DNA of 64,000 nucleotides. It comes from Caprimulgus europaeus (taxonomy: Eukaryota > Chordata > Aves > Caprimulgiformes > Caprimulgidae). The stretch is from contig OU015524.1 in the NCBI GenBank assembly GCA_907165065.1, forward strand, positions 42,925,295 through 42,989,294, read 5' to 3'. The notes beneath the pieces were generated by a model. It ran no database searches, was not told where the DNA came from, and saw only the letters and a program-made list of their open reading frames with translations. Made by a program: the position numbers and the translations under genes. Below, piece after piece: positions 1-14,700 of this stretch. Numbering within the stretch: the first letter of the stretch is position 1; each line of letters opens with the position of its first letter.

Positions 1-3000
1 GTCCAAGATTTGCACCTCTTATCACTGAGAGCTCTTGGGCGTTCTCAGGTGTCCCTTGCTCAAAGGGTCTCTTGGGTAGGGGAAATACACGTCCAGATCA
101 ATTGCAGGCTGTGGGCTGCAGGCAGACCGCAGCCATGTGTGCGTGCCTCGTAGCAGAATCTGCAACCCAGAGTTGTGTGTGCATGTTTATAGCCAGTGGA
201 GGACGTTTGGTATATGAAGTGGGATTACAAACAGATTGTCTGGAGCGGAGCTGCCCAAAAGTAGTACTTTTGAGCAGTCAGAAAAAATACGTTAAAAATG
301 GCAGCATGTCTTCAGGAACACTGCAAGAGTACTGGCTGTTTTATCATTCCTTCTTTTCCCCTGAAACCTCATCTAGGCTGGTGATTGAAGATGCTAACGA
401 GCACGTTTAGAAAGGTCTTAGCACGGAAGGCTCAGTGTGTTTAGTGCATTAATATGATCAAGTTAAAACCCAGCTCCCTGTCCAGATAGATCAATATGCT
501 TTAGCACCATGGGTTTAAGATGCATCTTTGGGGACTAGTCTACATGGAGATGCTTGGGAAACTAGACCTCCATGTGTCTGCAGTCATTCAAAATTTGATG
601 TTGTTCCCGTGTTCTTGAGGCCATTTTATTGGTATTCATTGAAGATTTAACATGCTTGGATTACACTGTATTATATTAGTGCTGCCACTTAATTTGTGCT
701 CTTTTTCATTGTCCACACTGCCCCCACCTAGATAAATCCTGAAATTGTGTCTGAAATCCAAAATTTTGAGGGATTCAAGTTATGCCTGTGTGGAAAATGA
801 GTATTGTTAACTGAAGCTGGCAGGAAGGATGAAGTAATTCACAAGTATTAAGTGGAGTTGAAATTTCAGTTTGACCCTTAGTTCATTGTCTTCCGTACTC
901 TAAGTTGGGTAACTGATTAGCTAACTCAAGTGAAAAATACACTTTTTGAAGCACAGACCTGTTCTTGAAAGATAGTGGGCTGTGTATCTAGTCACTGAGA
1001 AGCAAAGATAACAAGTAACTAGTCAGATAAGTGCCAGAAAGGGGGCAGGGTTTTCAAAGAGCAGTGAACTGGTTAACAACACTTAGTTTAATGATCTTGT
1101 TACTTGCCCATGCCATAAACCAGGAATGGTTCTAGTCAGGTTTTGTCTGGAAGAAGACCCATATAGAGGCTATTCTAGAATCACTTTCAGGGCTCTTTCT
1201 GCATGATTGCTGAGTACTAAGGATGAGTGATTTTAATATTGGCAAAGTGTGATAATGAATGGTATTTCAGGATCAATCTACATAATATGCAGAGACTTTT
1301 AACTGGCATTTAGTCTGTCAAAATTATTGCAAAACAGAAGCACAGTACAAACTGTATGGGAGTGGGGAAAGGAGAAGTATGCTTGTTAAGAAAAGGTATT
1401 GAGCAGTCTTAAATGCACCTTTCCAATACACAGTATTATTGTATATTGGCAGCAAGTACCTATTAAGCTCTATGATGTTATTCAGTAAGCAGAATTTACC
1501 AAAGTATTGCTAGTTGATAGTAAATATCAAGCTGGTACAATTAACATGTGGTATCGATAGAAATACATCATAATACTTAAAAGGATTCCTGGATCAGATT
1601 TTGAGCTGTTGTGATTAAATAAGTCTTTCTGTGTAGTTCGTCAGGATGATGTGATAACCTTAATTCCAGAGCACTTGATTTTTTGCAAGTTTTGCCTTCA
1701 GTCAGTTGAAAACTTATGTGGGTTCTTTATTTTTTTTCCAACAGTTTGGAAGTTGAGTTGTTTGAGTTAGGTCTACACATGAATAAAAAGGCAAGGAGTT
1801 CTGAGGAATGATTGTTTAGTATCAACTTGTCATAAAATCCCTGGCAACAAAACTTTTTCTTCTCATAGAAGAGAGGATTTTATTTACTGTAAGTGGAAAC
1901 AGATTTTTGCATACTGTAATCTTCAATATGGCATTTTCCTATGCAAGGTTTATAACATTGAATCCTATCACTAACCCATACTGATCTATTTCTTTTAATA
2001 GCACACTTTTATTAAGGCTTTTCCAGTTTACACTAGGGCTCACTAATGTGGAAAAGCTAAAGGATGAGAGATTACTTCCTTTTAGGGAAGAATCAGAGTC
2101 CTTTAAGGCAAGCTTGGATCAATTCTTAATTGTTAATTTTATTAACTTCCTAAATTAATAGTTGATCCTGTTTATACTAGAAAATTTTGCTGCTTTAAGT
2201 CAACTGGCACTTCATTATACAAATACATTTTTCTAAGCTCTCTTACTCAGAAATTTTAAAGTCCTCAAAAATATGTTGTAACTTAATAAGGAAAAAAAAT
2301 CTCATTTGTTTGAAACTTTATTTTTTCTTATATACATGCTGATATACTTTTTATTTCAATAGAAGTACTTTGTTACTTTGTACCATCTCCTCACTTTGTT
2401 TTTCAGGGAGTGTGTGTGATTTGTTCTGCTACAAACCATAAATGTATGTTAACTATGTGTGTAATCCAGAAGTTTAACATGCTAAAAATACATCTGTGTT
2501 AGTTCCTGTCAAGTTAAATAGTATTATACCCTAAAAGGAAAGATGTACAGTACAGCTGGTCTTCAGACAACGCCCACCTGAGGTCTTTTCCACCTCCCCC
2601 CTTCCTTTTCCCTTTTCCCTTTTTAGAGGAATGATACTTTAATTAAACCCAGTACTTACCTTGAATTACTTATCTTTTTTTGGGGTTTCACACATTAACC
2701 TATCTGTGTGACCTTAAAAGGAACAGGGGAAAATTAAATCATACTATTCACCATCTTTGTCAATATAAATGTATTGTTAAATCTGAAAACATTTTTTCAG
2801 TAATGAGGAATATTCTTTCTCTGCACCAAAAATCTCTTAATGAAGTGAGCAGTTGGTGTATTTATTTCAATTTAATGACTTGCAAATGTTTTCTGGGTGA
2901 TAAGAGTACTTGCAACCAAGCATTCCCTTAACATTTGAGACTGAACTGTGTCTTTTATAAACTACAATCAAATGAAAATGAGGTTGGCATTTTTGCACTT

Positions 3001-5470
3001 CTTTAATAAAATCACTTGTTGCATTTAAGTTTTTAGCTGGATAGGAAATGAATGGTCAGGAGCCTGCCTCTAATAGGTGAAAAGAAGGTGGCCAAATTTA
3101 AGGTCATTTCTTCTGGTTTCTACTTTGTTCTGTAGTATTAACTAGTACTGATTGTATGTTCTCTTAATGTTATTTTAATCTCTGCCATAAATGGGGGACC
3201 ATGCAGCCGCAAAGTCTGCACACACCAAATCTGATGAAGAGCATGGAATTTGTTTAAAATACTTCAAGCACCAGTCATGTCTCACAAGAGGATTTAGAGT
3301 GGGAGTAGTAGTGCTTGTCTACAAAAAGTGTAAGCAAGAAGAAGGCAGGGGAAAACCTTTAATTTACTTTAAATATATTACTTTAAAGGTTGACTGCATC
3401 TCCTTGCTAATATAGCTTAATGCCCACCATCTTCCCTACTGTCTTCCAGTGGTATAATATGCTTTGTGGCTGTTAATTTTTTGGGTAAGTTTTAGCTTTG
3501 TTTTACAGGGATATGAGGCATTTTCTAGTGTACAGATGTAATAGATGTTCTGGGAAGCTTTCTGGACTAGAGCTCTGTGGCATGGCTGCCTGCAATTGCA
3601 AGGTCTAGACTGGGGTAACGCATGCTGTCTTTTTATTTCTGTGTTCCTGAAATTCACAGTTCACCTTGAGTTCTGTGGACACTGTTAGGTCACAAATGAT
3701 TAGAGGAAAATTATCACAATATTGAGCTTCTCCTCTCTTTCTAACGTGACCTGCATTCGCATCGTGCTTGTGCAGATTATATAAGGGTTACATATTTTAG
3801 ATATACTGTTCATGCATAAAGCCAACTTTGGATTTTTTACAAGATCTTAACTCTTTTAGTATTTTTCACTGTAGCAGCTAATTAAATTATACATCTGCAG
3901 ACAATACAGTCAGCATACATCAAGCCATTTTAAAAGTAAATTCTGATGTACTATGTGAACTATTTGCTGAGTTTAACTAATGCTTCATGCTAACCATTAT
4001 ATACTGAGCTGACTGACCACTAGCCTGTGGCAGGCGGCATGCTCTGACCCTCTGCATAGAGGATTCAAGGTATAGGTATGTGCTATATATGAAGGGTTGA
4101 TTTGTAGTAGGAGTTCACATACTATACTTTTTCTGCTTCGCTGTATGTAGCTGTACTAATGGTGGTCCACATCTTAAAGGATGTTACCAATATATATGCA
4201 GCCAACATCCTTGACAGGCTTGTACAGCCCACAATTTTTCTGTGTCTTGAAGAATATATGTAGTACTGGCCTCCTTGTTTCCAAGTGTATATGGTAGAAA
4301 AGGGGAAGAAAAATTTGGAGACCATGAGAATAACCAAAGACCAAGAAAAGCCCTTATACAGGGAGTACGTGAATAGGCTGGGGATCTTCATTCTGGAGGA
4401 GAAATTAGATGGGGAGAGAGGCTGGCTAGGATTTGATTGTATGACCCAACACACAAACTAGGGGCCATCAAATCAAGCTGTGAGCCAGACTGAAAACAAA
4501 CAAAAGTAGGAGAGACCTCAGGGTATGAGTCACAGATCTGTGGACTTCCTTTTTAAGGGATTTTGTGGATGCATAAAGTTTATAAGTGTTGAAGGGAAGA
4601 CTTAACAAATACGTGAAGGAGATCCACTGAGGATGAATAAACAATCAAGCCACAGGGAATTCCTTGAGCTGAATGTGATTAGAGGAGTACATGCAAGTCC
4701 TTCTCTTGTTCTGCTGAATCCATAAACTAGCAGGTACGACTGGGGCAGGCAACTGGGCTAGATGGCCTTGCGGTCTGAGTCCCGGTGGCCATCTGGCCCT
4801 CTTCTAAGCATTCATAAAGATTGTTATCCTGGTTCTTTATACTTTCCCAGTAGAAGTCCAGATTCCCAGGAGATATGCCATGACTTTGTTAAAGCTTCTT
4901 TGTAGTCCATTCTGCATTACACCAGGTAAGAATCTAGGTCGCTGCCTAACCAGGAAGGTAATTGTTGCAATTACTTGCTTCATCCTTACCATTCCCAGTC
5001 ATGCTGTTGTAAAACTGCCCTTCAGGAGAGTAACAGCTAAAAGCGAGAAGAGTTTTTGGTCATCTGTGAGGTTCTGTACACAGTTCTTGACAGACTTGCA
5101 GAGGAATTGTGCTGGGTCTTGGTCTGAGAAAGACCTGGAAACTTGTGAAATGTGGTGGTTATGTATATCTTTGTTAGAAGAGGCAATAAGTATCTGAAAT
5201 TTAAATAGCTAAAATCTTTATCTGGGGGGAAAAAATGGTTTGTCTATCTCTAAAGTAGACCTCTGGTTTTGAGCATCTGAAACCCAGAACTCCTGATACA
5301 GGATACAAAACAAAACCTTGAAAAAATTAAGTTACTTTACGAATACAGGACTGACTTTTGACTCAATTTCTTTTGGAAATGCAATGAAAACACTGTGATC
5401 TAGAGCACATAGGGTGTGAGACACAGCCTTATGAACAGTATCTGTCTTATAATTTCCACATTTCTATTAG
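1..5470 (+). other. NID1: NID1 intron 1 (3' part)
   Basis: No sequence here resembles the missing exon 1 (signal peptide plus start of NIDO), so the whole stretch is read as intron 1 sequence ending at the AG at 5469-5470. It is AT-rich and mostly featureless. An old CR1-like relic lies at about 4200-4810. The 112-codon ORF at 72-410 has no recognisable similarity or splice context and looks like chance. Confidence 0.75.
4200..4810 (+). mobile_element. Ancient, diverged CR1-like LINE fragment (3' part)
   Basis: On the + strand, positions 4262-4290 resemble the CR1 reverse-transcriptase C-terminal coding region (the 'tactggcctccttgtttc' block). Positions 4375-4440 resemble the following block that encodes RLG-F-LE. 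Positions 4752-4775 resemble the family's terminal phrase ('gggctagatggccttg' then 'ggtctga'). Spacing and order agree with an old amniote CR1. Heavily decayed; both boundaries are approximate and rest on remembered consensus. Confidence 0.55.
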
Positions 5471-5770
5471 GTTGCCACTAATGGGATTATTGCAGTGAAT
5501 GAACCTTCAAGTGAAGAAAAATATCTTGGTCAATTTCCAGTCAGTTTTGGGGCTATTGCTCCTTTTATGGCTGACCTGGACACAACAGATGGACGTGGAA
5601 ATGTGTATTACAGAGAAGATTCATCCTCGGATGTCTTGGAACTTGCATCAGACTATATTAAAAGAGGCTTTCCTGAGACTGCTTTTGATCCCAGCAGTGT
5701 TGTGATTGTTACGTGGAAGCTTGTGGCTCCTTACCAGGCACCAGGAGAAGATCACACTTTGGAAGAAAAG
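5471..5770 (+). CDS. NID1: NID1 exon 2: NIDO domain, first part
   Basis: 300 nt, residues 1-100 of the window product, phase 0 at both ends. It begins VATNGIIAV, matching human VTTNGIIA, and contains the conserved block [20 protein letters not shown] followed by the VVIVTW strand. The NIDO domain is a globular extracellular module shared with alpha-tectorin and mucin-4. Acceptor AG at 5469-5470 after 'tttctatt'; donor GT at 5771. Confidence 0.96.
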
Positions 5771-8700
5771 GTAATTGTTAATCAGAGCTTTAAGACATGT
5801 TGGACACATGTTCAGCTGAAGTGCAACACCATAACCTGTAGTTTTGAAGTCTTGAGTTCCTTTGTGTTTGAATGAACCCTTTACAGTTAAAGTATTTTGT
5901 TGTTGAAAAGGCCATAGCAAAACAGGACTTTCCGGAATTTTTCCTTGATTTTTATTCAACAGTATTTTATTTATTCAAAAGAAAATGTTTGAATCTACAT
6001 AGCTGATTTATTTGTATTCCCTGACAATTCTTACTTTGAGCGTTAGGTGTGATGTGGTAATAACTGAAAGAGTAGGATATCCTGCCCTCCATCTGTGCAA
6101 TATAATCCAGATTGCTTGCATTTTTCAGCTGACTTCTAAGTCATTTTGACATCACACTATCTTAAATCTGGTAGGTATATGGACTAAAATACGAACTTCA
6201 AACTGTGAATCCCTTTTGGACATATGTCACTGCATTCACAAAAAGGTCATGCTTTGTAGCCAGTATTGAATGAAGAAGCAGTTAGGGTTTTTTTTTTAAT
6301 TACTTGCAAACCATTTTCCCTTTTAAACCGTGTTACGTACTATACTGCAAGGATATGTAACTTCATGCACCATAATTAACCCAGCTGTTGAGCCTCCTCA
6401 CAATGGGTAAAGTTGAGAATAGACAACAACTTAGCAAATCTTTTTCTGTCAAAGATGAATTTCTTGTGCCTAACTTGACACACCCATTGTGTTCACAGTA
6501 ATGATTCTGCACTCTGGTAGCACTGAATAGCTGATGCCTGAGGTACTGTCTTGATGGTTCCTACAGTATATAGGAAAAGACGCTTGCAGCAACATGAAAC
6601 TTGAGCTCTTCTTTAAATATTCCATTGACAGAATTTTTCTATTTAGTGTTGCACATATCACTCTCTATTTTAAGGAGATGATACGGAATGCTGTAGAATC
6701 ATTATGTTTTAGGCAGCCTCCCTGACAACTTCGTAATGGATTTAACTTATCTTTGATAATGCTTTCTTTTTAATGTTTATGCATGCTAAAGCTAAAACTG
6801 TGTTAGCAAAACACAAGCTTGCATAATATTGATTTGTTCTGGGAAGTACATGATGTGTTATGTGTGAGGGAAATTTTGTTTTTTACTTTGTCTTTAAAAA
6901 AAATGTTATTCTGTTGTCTGTCTTGAATATTTTTCCATGAATAAATGGATGTTAATTTTTTTTCCACAGAGAAACACATTCCAGGCTGTTTTAGCCTCTT
7001 CTGACTCCAGTTCCTATGCTATTTTCCTTTATCCAGAAGATAGTTTGCAGTTCTATAGTACATATTCCAAGAATGATGATGGGAAGATTCCTGCTGTGGT
7101 TGGCTTTAGTCAAGCCTCTATAAACTACTACTTTTGGGAAAAGCCAGGATCCTACAATGTCATTGCTAATGATGAAGACAGCATTAGAAACCTGCACAAG
7201 TATGCTTTTTTGCTTGTTTAAACTCCTCAGGAAAACATCAGTTTTCTATGTTTTTCTTAACTGTAGCATGAGTCCATGAGAAATAATAAGATCCCATTGG
7301 CCATTGCATGAGAAAATGTGAAGTCTGCCACTGATAAATACCCACCCTCTTGAGGAATATAAGGACTTTTTGTCAGAAGTCCATAGTTTTGCCACTGGTA
7401 GGAGCGGCTGTATAGTTAGCCCTTCTAAAAATAGGATCACTTAAAACTTTAACTCTTTATAGTCTATTCTGGACAGTCTTTTTTTGAAGGAAAAAGTGAA
7501 CATGAAGGAAAAAGAATGAGTTAGAAAGTTCTAGTAAGTGTTAGCAAGATCTTTGTGCCTAAATATCTCCTTTTGTTCCCATCACTTTGAAGACAAGAAG
7601 GCTAGAAATTCTCAAGAAGAGAGCTCTGGGTGTGGAGCAAAATTGCTATCCAAACTGTCAGGGGTGTTTTATAGCTGAATAGACTGTACTTGTAGATGAG
7701 TATGTAGATAAGATAATTTGACAGTTTTGTCCTGATATTTCTCAGTGAAGAGAAAAATAATTTTGTGTAGGCTAGAAATACCACACAACTTATGCTTGAT
7801 CATTTTAATTTGACATATGCTTCTCTTTGATAGAAGCAGCAATGCTGGGAAGCGAGGTGTCTGGGTGTTCGAGATTGGGTCGTCTGACAGTATTGTGCCT
7901 GCCAAGATCAGCAACATTTTGGAGAGCCTAGAGTCCAATGAACAAGACCAGGAGATGACTTCAAGACCGTTTATGTCAGACTATGGCTCCACTGAAATAA
8001 GACAGCAGTATGTCACCAGTAGTACTGACAGCACAGAAGAGGATCAGCACCATGTTTCGTATAGTATTCCTCAGCTAGCTGCAGAAGACTTTCTGACTTC
8101 ATACCAAGATGTAACAGGAACACCTTCAACTGAGTCTTCTTACAGTCACCAAGATTTCCCGACAGCAAAAGCTCCACCTCGCCAGTTCGAGGTCCAGCAG
8201 TTCCCCCCACAGCAACCTCAAGTCATAGATGTGGAAGAATTTGATGAAACCGGTATAGGTAAGGTCTTTTTTACAGCTTGAGTCCTCCTAAGATGGATAG
8301 GCTGCAAAAAAACAGAGGTGTGCAAGAAATTGAACTACTAAAGAAATAATCTGTTTCCTTCTCACTACTTTTGTATCTGAAAATCTGGACACATTTAATA
8401 AGTTTGTGTTATTCATTGACGTAGTTAACTTGTATGTCACCTCAGATTCAGATCTTGCCAATTCAGTAAACTAGTTCCCAGTGAAGCTCACAGGAGAGCA
8501 CATTTATAGTGTGTCTGTGGAACCTGAATCCCTCTGAAGAAAAGCTTCCTAAAGAGAGAATTGTGTTCCTGAAGCTGACACATTCTTAGTGGGAACGAAT
8601 TTCCCCATCCCTTTTGCCCAGGGCTGCTGTTATAGGTACGATCTTAACTTTAATAGCTGCATTAAGTGGCTGTCCCTGGTAAGGATTTTATTATCAGTTC

Positions 8701-11700
8701 TACTGAAACCTAGCTTTTTCCTTTAACTGATGTGTTACTGAATACAGGTGATTTAATAAAGGCTAGGAATAGTAGCTGTTGTAAAAATTGTTGGCTAGGG
8801 TTTCATGGCCTTGAGTTTTAAAAGGGAGGGATTAACGATTCTAACTTCTGAGGAAGTGTTTATAGAAAATTCAAAACAGTGTGACTAACTGCCCAGATGT
8901 TAATTGCTTCTTGAAGCAGATGTAAGAATTGCTGTCTCCATGAAGTAACAGGCTAAGGCAATTAGGATTACAGGGTGTATCAGTTGGTGCACAGTCCTGG
9001 GTGTTCTGGGGTTGGAAAGGCTCCTTTTTGGAAACAAGGACAGGTTAAAATTATTGTGTGTTTGGTTTCACCAAGACAGTTTAACTGATTTGTATTAATA
9101 TAGACCTGCTGAAGTCAGTAGAATTAACAGTTTTCTAACATCTGAAGCCCTGATGTTTTCTGCAGAATAGTAGACTTTTACTTCCAGGTTGCAAGGTTAG
9201 CAAAAATAAATTGAAATTGTTTGTTTTCCTGAAAGAGAAAATGGAAAAAAAAAAAAATCAAGTGAGTCTAGAGATGTTTTTAAACTAAACCAGGGATATG
9301 TGAATACTATAGCAATTACATTGTGTTAAATGTCTGGTCTTATTTTCTTCAGTGTTTCGCTACCACACAGATGTCCAACAGACCTGTGCTAACAACCGCC
9401 ACCAGTGCTCTGTTCATGCTATTTGCAGAGATTATCCCAATGGATTTTGTTGCAGTTGTATTGCTGGTTACAGAGGAAATGGCAGACAATGTGTAGCAGA
9501 AGGTAACTTTTTTGAAAATTAGGTATATAAGCAGCAGTTACACGTGGTGTTCTTGAAAGAGGCAACTTGTTTTCAATACTAACAAAAGATGTGGTTAAAT
9601 ACTTTTTGAAAGACTTATCACTGAGGTGTATTGAAAAGTATTTAAAGAAGTGAGCTATGCTTTCTAAAACAGTGTGGATTTTTGACTGAAGCAAATTATT
9701 TTAGGTGGTCAATTATATGCATTATGCATTTTAACACGACTTTCTAGAAAAAATCAACTCTTCTGTAACTGACAGAATTTAATAGATAGCATAGCATCCA
9801 GTGTTTTTTGCTAGAATTAGTAATGAAGTTCCAACGTGTTATGATCTGATAAGGTCCTCACTCTGGAAATGGACACTTCAAAGGGGATGAACAAATTAAC
9901 TTTGATCATCAAACTAAAGAGCATTGCTCATCTTTGTCTGACTCTGAAGCTTCTTTACTAAGGGACTAATCTGCCAGATTTTTGTTAGATACCCATTTAA
10001 ACTTTGTTCCTGTTTAAAATCCATAAAGGAATTTCTTATGTATACACTTGTAATCCTCATAGTGCCTTGACTCAGATGCATTTCAACAACCGAAATAGCT
10101 AACTGCAGACTTTGTGTTTTATAAGGCAGGAAAGTAAAACCTACTACTTAGCTTTCAGTTCATAAAACTGAATTTTTCAGAGAAAGAAAAGAGGGATCTG
10201 ATGACAATAGAACTTGATTTGCATGTAGGGAATTATATACAGCAGCAAACTAACAATCTAAAGTAGCTACTTCTGTAAAAGACAGACAGTCTTAAAACAG
10301 TCAATAGTTTTGAGTCAAGGAATAGAATTGGTTAGAATAATGGGTCAATTATTCTAACACCTAATGGTGTTAGCCTTCTAATAGGGAATGAACAGATTTA
10401 CATTCAGTAGGTATAGATAAGAAGTGTGATCTTCAAAAGAAGTTTCTGTGTGCCACTTACTGTCAGGGATATTCTAACAGCATAGTCTGTTTATGGAGTT
10501 ATCCTTGCAGACCAAACTGTTAATGAGGATAAAGGCCATGTCTTCAGGCAATTTCGGCCACTTAGTCATCTGTATAATAACAACACACACACATGCACAT
10601 ACCTATGTGCATAAGCAAATTGACACACTGTAGGCAGTTTCCTGTCTGTTGGATTCTGTGAGCATTTGTTTTCTATTTATTTCAACACTAATATCTTTGA
10701 GCATCAAGAACGCTCTGAACACATTCCTTGGAGAGGATATGAGAACTGTTGTTTTGTTCTGATGCATTGTATTGATTTGCCAGGTTCTCCTCAGAGAGTC
10801 AATGGGAAGGTCAAAGGAAGAATCTTTGTAGGAAGTAATCCCGTTCCGGTTGTATTTGAGAACACTGATCTCCACTCCTATGTTGTGATGAACCAAGGGC
10901 GTGCCTACACTGCTATCAGCACAATCCCAGAGACTTTGGGGTATTCTTTACTGCCTCTTGCCTCTATCGGAGGTGTCATAGGATGGATGTTTGCTGTGGA
11001 ACAGGAAGGATACAAAAATGGATTCAGTGTTACTGGTAACTTCTAAATTACAGCAACGTTCAAAAACTGTGCTATGCTTTCCTCTGTCTTTGAGAGAAAT
11101 GTGTATTTAGAAGCAGTATAGGATGAAAACTTGCTTGTTCTGAGCTGCAAATGGATTGCTTTGTAGTCAAACTTTCCACCCGCTTTCTTGTTTACAATGT
11201 ATAGATATTGGGGTTTTTAATTTACCGTCAGTGCACAAGCACATAAGTCTGTTAGAAAGAACAATTACTTGGCCATTTCCTGTGCAAGAAAGAGATTATT
11301 AAAAAGGTTCTGATTTTTGGTACTAGAGTGTACAGAGCTACTGAAAAAAGCTGCCTCTACACCTACAAGAGGTCTAACATGTTAATTGCCTGATAGTACT
11401 AATGGAGCAAAAGAAAAATGAAAATATGACCTCATGAAAGTCTGACATTGTTAACAGAAGCAATTCCTGCGTGAGATACAAATGATTCTCTTAACTTATT
11501 TGAGGGAAGTCCCAATTCACGATTACAGCTTTTCATAAGACTTTGAGGACAGATCTGGTTGTTCATGCACATGAATTCAAGCTGTAGATACAATCTGGTT
11601 TAGGAGAACACGTGTTTCTTTTTAAAATTTTATCCTTTACAGCCCTGTACTCTGAATTTAGTTGAACATAACTTTCTGTTTTGGGGTTTTCTTGGATTTG

Positions 11701-14700
11701 GTGTGTTAGAAGCTTGTTCTGGAATTTACAACATACATATATTTCACTTGGTTTTGATTTGAAATAAGATGTACTGTTTTGGGTTTTTTTAAACTCACTG
11801 TATTCCTAATGGAGGTTTTCTCTAGAGTGTGCATCTCTGCCATTTTAACCAGTGGGATAGGGCCTACTATTATTAGCTCTGTTGGAACTTTTTTAATTTA
11901 AAAAAAACCTGCTTCTTCAGGCTTACTTGCAATTTAGTGTGTTCAGTGCTTAGGAAAATCTTTCTTAATAAAGAGTATTTCCTTGTATTATCCAAGGTCA
12001 TTATCGGTATATCAATATTTAATATATTCTATTTCTGTAGAAACCCAAAGTGTGTTCAGTGCTTAGGAAAATGCTTCTTAATAAAGAGTGTTTCCTTGTA
12101 TTATCCAAGGTTATTATCAGTATATCAATATATAATACATTCTACTTCTGTAGAAACCCAAAACATTAGCAGTTATGCTACATCAAAGCTTGCAGGAAAT
12201 AGTAATTTATATTTTATCTACTAGAGGCAATACTTTGAATAGAAGGATCTAGAAACTGCTATGAAGTGGTTTAACTAATGCTGTTTCTATAGGTGGCGAG
12301 TTTACGCGGCAAACTGAAGTAACTTTTCTTGGCAACAATGAGAAGTTGGTTATAAAGCAGAAATTCAGTGGAATTGATGAGCATGGTCACCTTACCATCA
12401 GCACTGAAATGGAGGGCAGAATACCTGAGATTCCATCTGGCGCATCAGTCCATATAGAACCATACACTGAACTCTATCATACTTCTAGTTCTGGTAAGGT
12501 TCACGAAGAATTAAATTATAAGAAAGTGCACGTTTCTCTGAGCAGAGTAAGATAATCTGAAAAATATTATTTTATTCCCTTCTTGGTGATTGTACTTAGG
12601 ACATTTTGATTTATAGAAAGTTGCTTTTTGCCTTTTAGGAACAGGTCCCAAAAGAACATGGATTTTGAGTGAAACAATGCAAATAGCTCTTTTTATTGAA
12701 AGAAAAGTGAGTTTAACTTTCTCAGAACTGATCTTTTCAAAACACTTTCAACTTCCCTTTTCCTTGGCCTTATTTTTATGCTGCTGATGGTGGTTGTACA
12801 AGTTGCAAAGCTTTTTGGTAGGGTCCACAGCTCTTCAGTAGGAGCTGCACTAGGTGTATACCTATTTGTGGTAATGTCATCAAGTGGGCTTTGGTCTTGT
12901 CCGATGGGACTGTGCAAAGCAGTTATTTACCAGTATGTACTATGTGAACAGCATTGTGTTAGTAAAAAGCATTTGTCAGTATTACTTAAGCTGAAACTGA
13001 ACAACTGACCAGAAAATTAGGAGCCTCTTCATTCCCTTATCAGTTTCCTCCATTGTCTCTTCAGTACTTCTCTCCTTCTCTCTCTCTTCCTTATCTCTTA
13101 ATAGAGCCATTCCTCATTTCACTATTTACAGAGGAATCTCCCTTCTTTGGCTTTCCTCTTCCTGGATAAAATTCTGGGTGTTTCAACACAGCATAAACAA
13201 AGTGAGGTCGGAGTGTTGCTGCTGGCCAGCCAGCCCAGCTGTCAAAGAGCAATAAGGAGCAAGCAGCCTGTGGTGCACCCAGGTGCACATGAATACTGGA
13301 GAGAGTACACTCTGCCCCAAGGGCATATTTTGATTGCTACAGAGAGGTGAAAAGTGTGTAGTTGCATCATCACTGCCTTACATCCTCTAACGTATGGATT
13401 TGGTAGCCAATCCTGAGCCCCTCTTGCTGCTTTGCCTGTTGTTATGGACTCTGAGGAGGAGGAGCTGGAGGCAGCAGAAAGCTTCCACTTTGTTCTGAAC
13501 AGCTTTGGAATTTTGGAGGAGTTATTTGGGCAGCATGTGCCCTGTAGAACGCCTGCCGCCTTGGCAGAAATGGTCTCCCTGTGGAGGAAAAGTCAGGGGC
13601 TAGAAGGAGGCATCCTTCAGGCTGGATTTGATTTACCAGTATTCAAATAATTATTCTTCCGCTGTCCTGTGGCGTATCTGATACACTATTACTTGGCAGA
13701 AAAACAGTTTTTGCTAACTGTTGGAAGTGGATTGGTACAGGTGTGTTCTGGTGTCTGTATGAAGAACAGTGGAGTTCTGAAGAGCTTTCTGTCGGTGGAA
13801 AGATCCGGAAGTTCAAATCTGCTTTGAAGAGTTTTGGTCAGATTTTTTTACAGTATAAAAAACTGTTGTGAAGCATGCAAGAGCTCTGACATGCATCTTC
13901 TTCAGGACTCTGTCAAAATCCAAGGCCAATAGATCACAATGAACTAAAAGTGAGTGTAGTGTGGTGCTGGTAAGATGGCTCTTGTCCTTCTTAGCTTATA
14001 GATCCATTATGTAAATTCATCTAAAGAAAACTCTGTTTCATTAATTCAATTTTTCTTTCTTTACCTGATAAGCCACAAAGTAAAGTTAAACTTTTAAAAT
14101 ATGTCAAGATAAATTATATGACTCATTTCTCAAGGCTGTGATATCTGAGAAGTCAACTGCCTGTGACATCTAGTCCAGTGCCTGTTCCTTTGTATGGAAA
14201 TACATCCACTTCCATAGCTTCTTGCCTCTGAAATTTCTATTTACACTACTCAGCCTGTTCCCCAAGGCTGCAGACAGCATTGAGCAGAGTGTTTTCGCAC
14301 TCTGATCTGATTAGCGTGTTTGTTGCCATATTGCAGTGATCACTTCATCGTCCACCAGGGAGTACACAGTGACAGAGCCAGAAAGGGAAGGGGTTTCCTC
14401 CACCTACACGGGTGCCTATCAGTGGCGACAGACCATCTCGTTTGATGAATGCATTCATGATGACTCTCACCATGCTGCTTCTGCTACTCAGCAGCTCTCA
14501 GTGGACAGTGTATTTGTCCTGTATAACCGAGATGAGCAGATTCTGCGATATGCTATGAGTAATTCCATCGGCCCAATCAGTGGTAAGTATGATTTGGAAA
14601 TCTTTTTTTTTCTGTTTTGTGAGTAATTAACAGCAGGCTTCTGTATCTTTTCAGCCCACCTTAGTTGGTTTAAATTAATGAGTTATATTAGTTTCTTGCA

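Noticed and set aside
72-410. 112-codon + strand ORF in intron 1
   Set aside because: No recognisable domain, no splice signals and no match to the expected exon 1 (signal peptide and NIDO start).
13432-13650. 72-codon acidic ORF in intron 7 as a possible alternative exon
   Set aside because: No convincing acceptor and donor pair keeping the NID1 frame, and no counterpart in remembered NID1.
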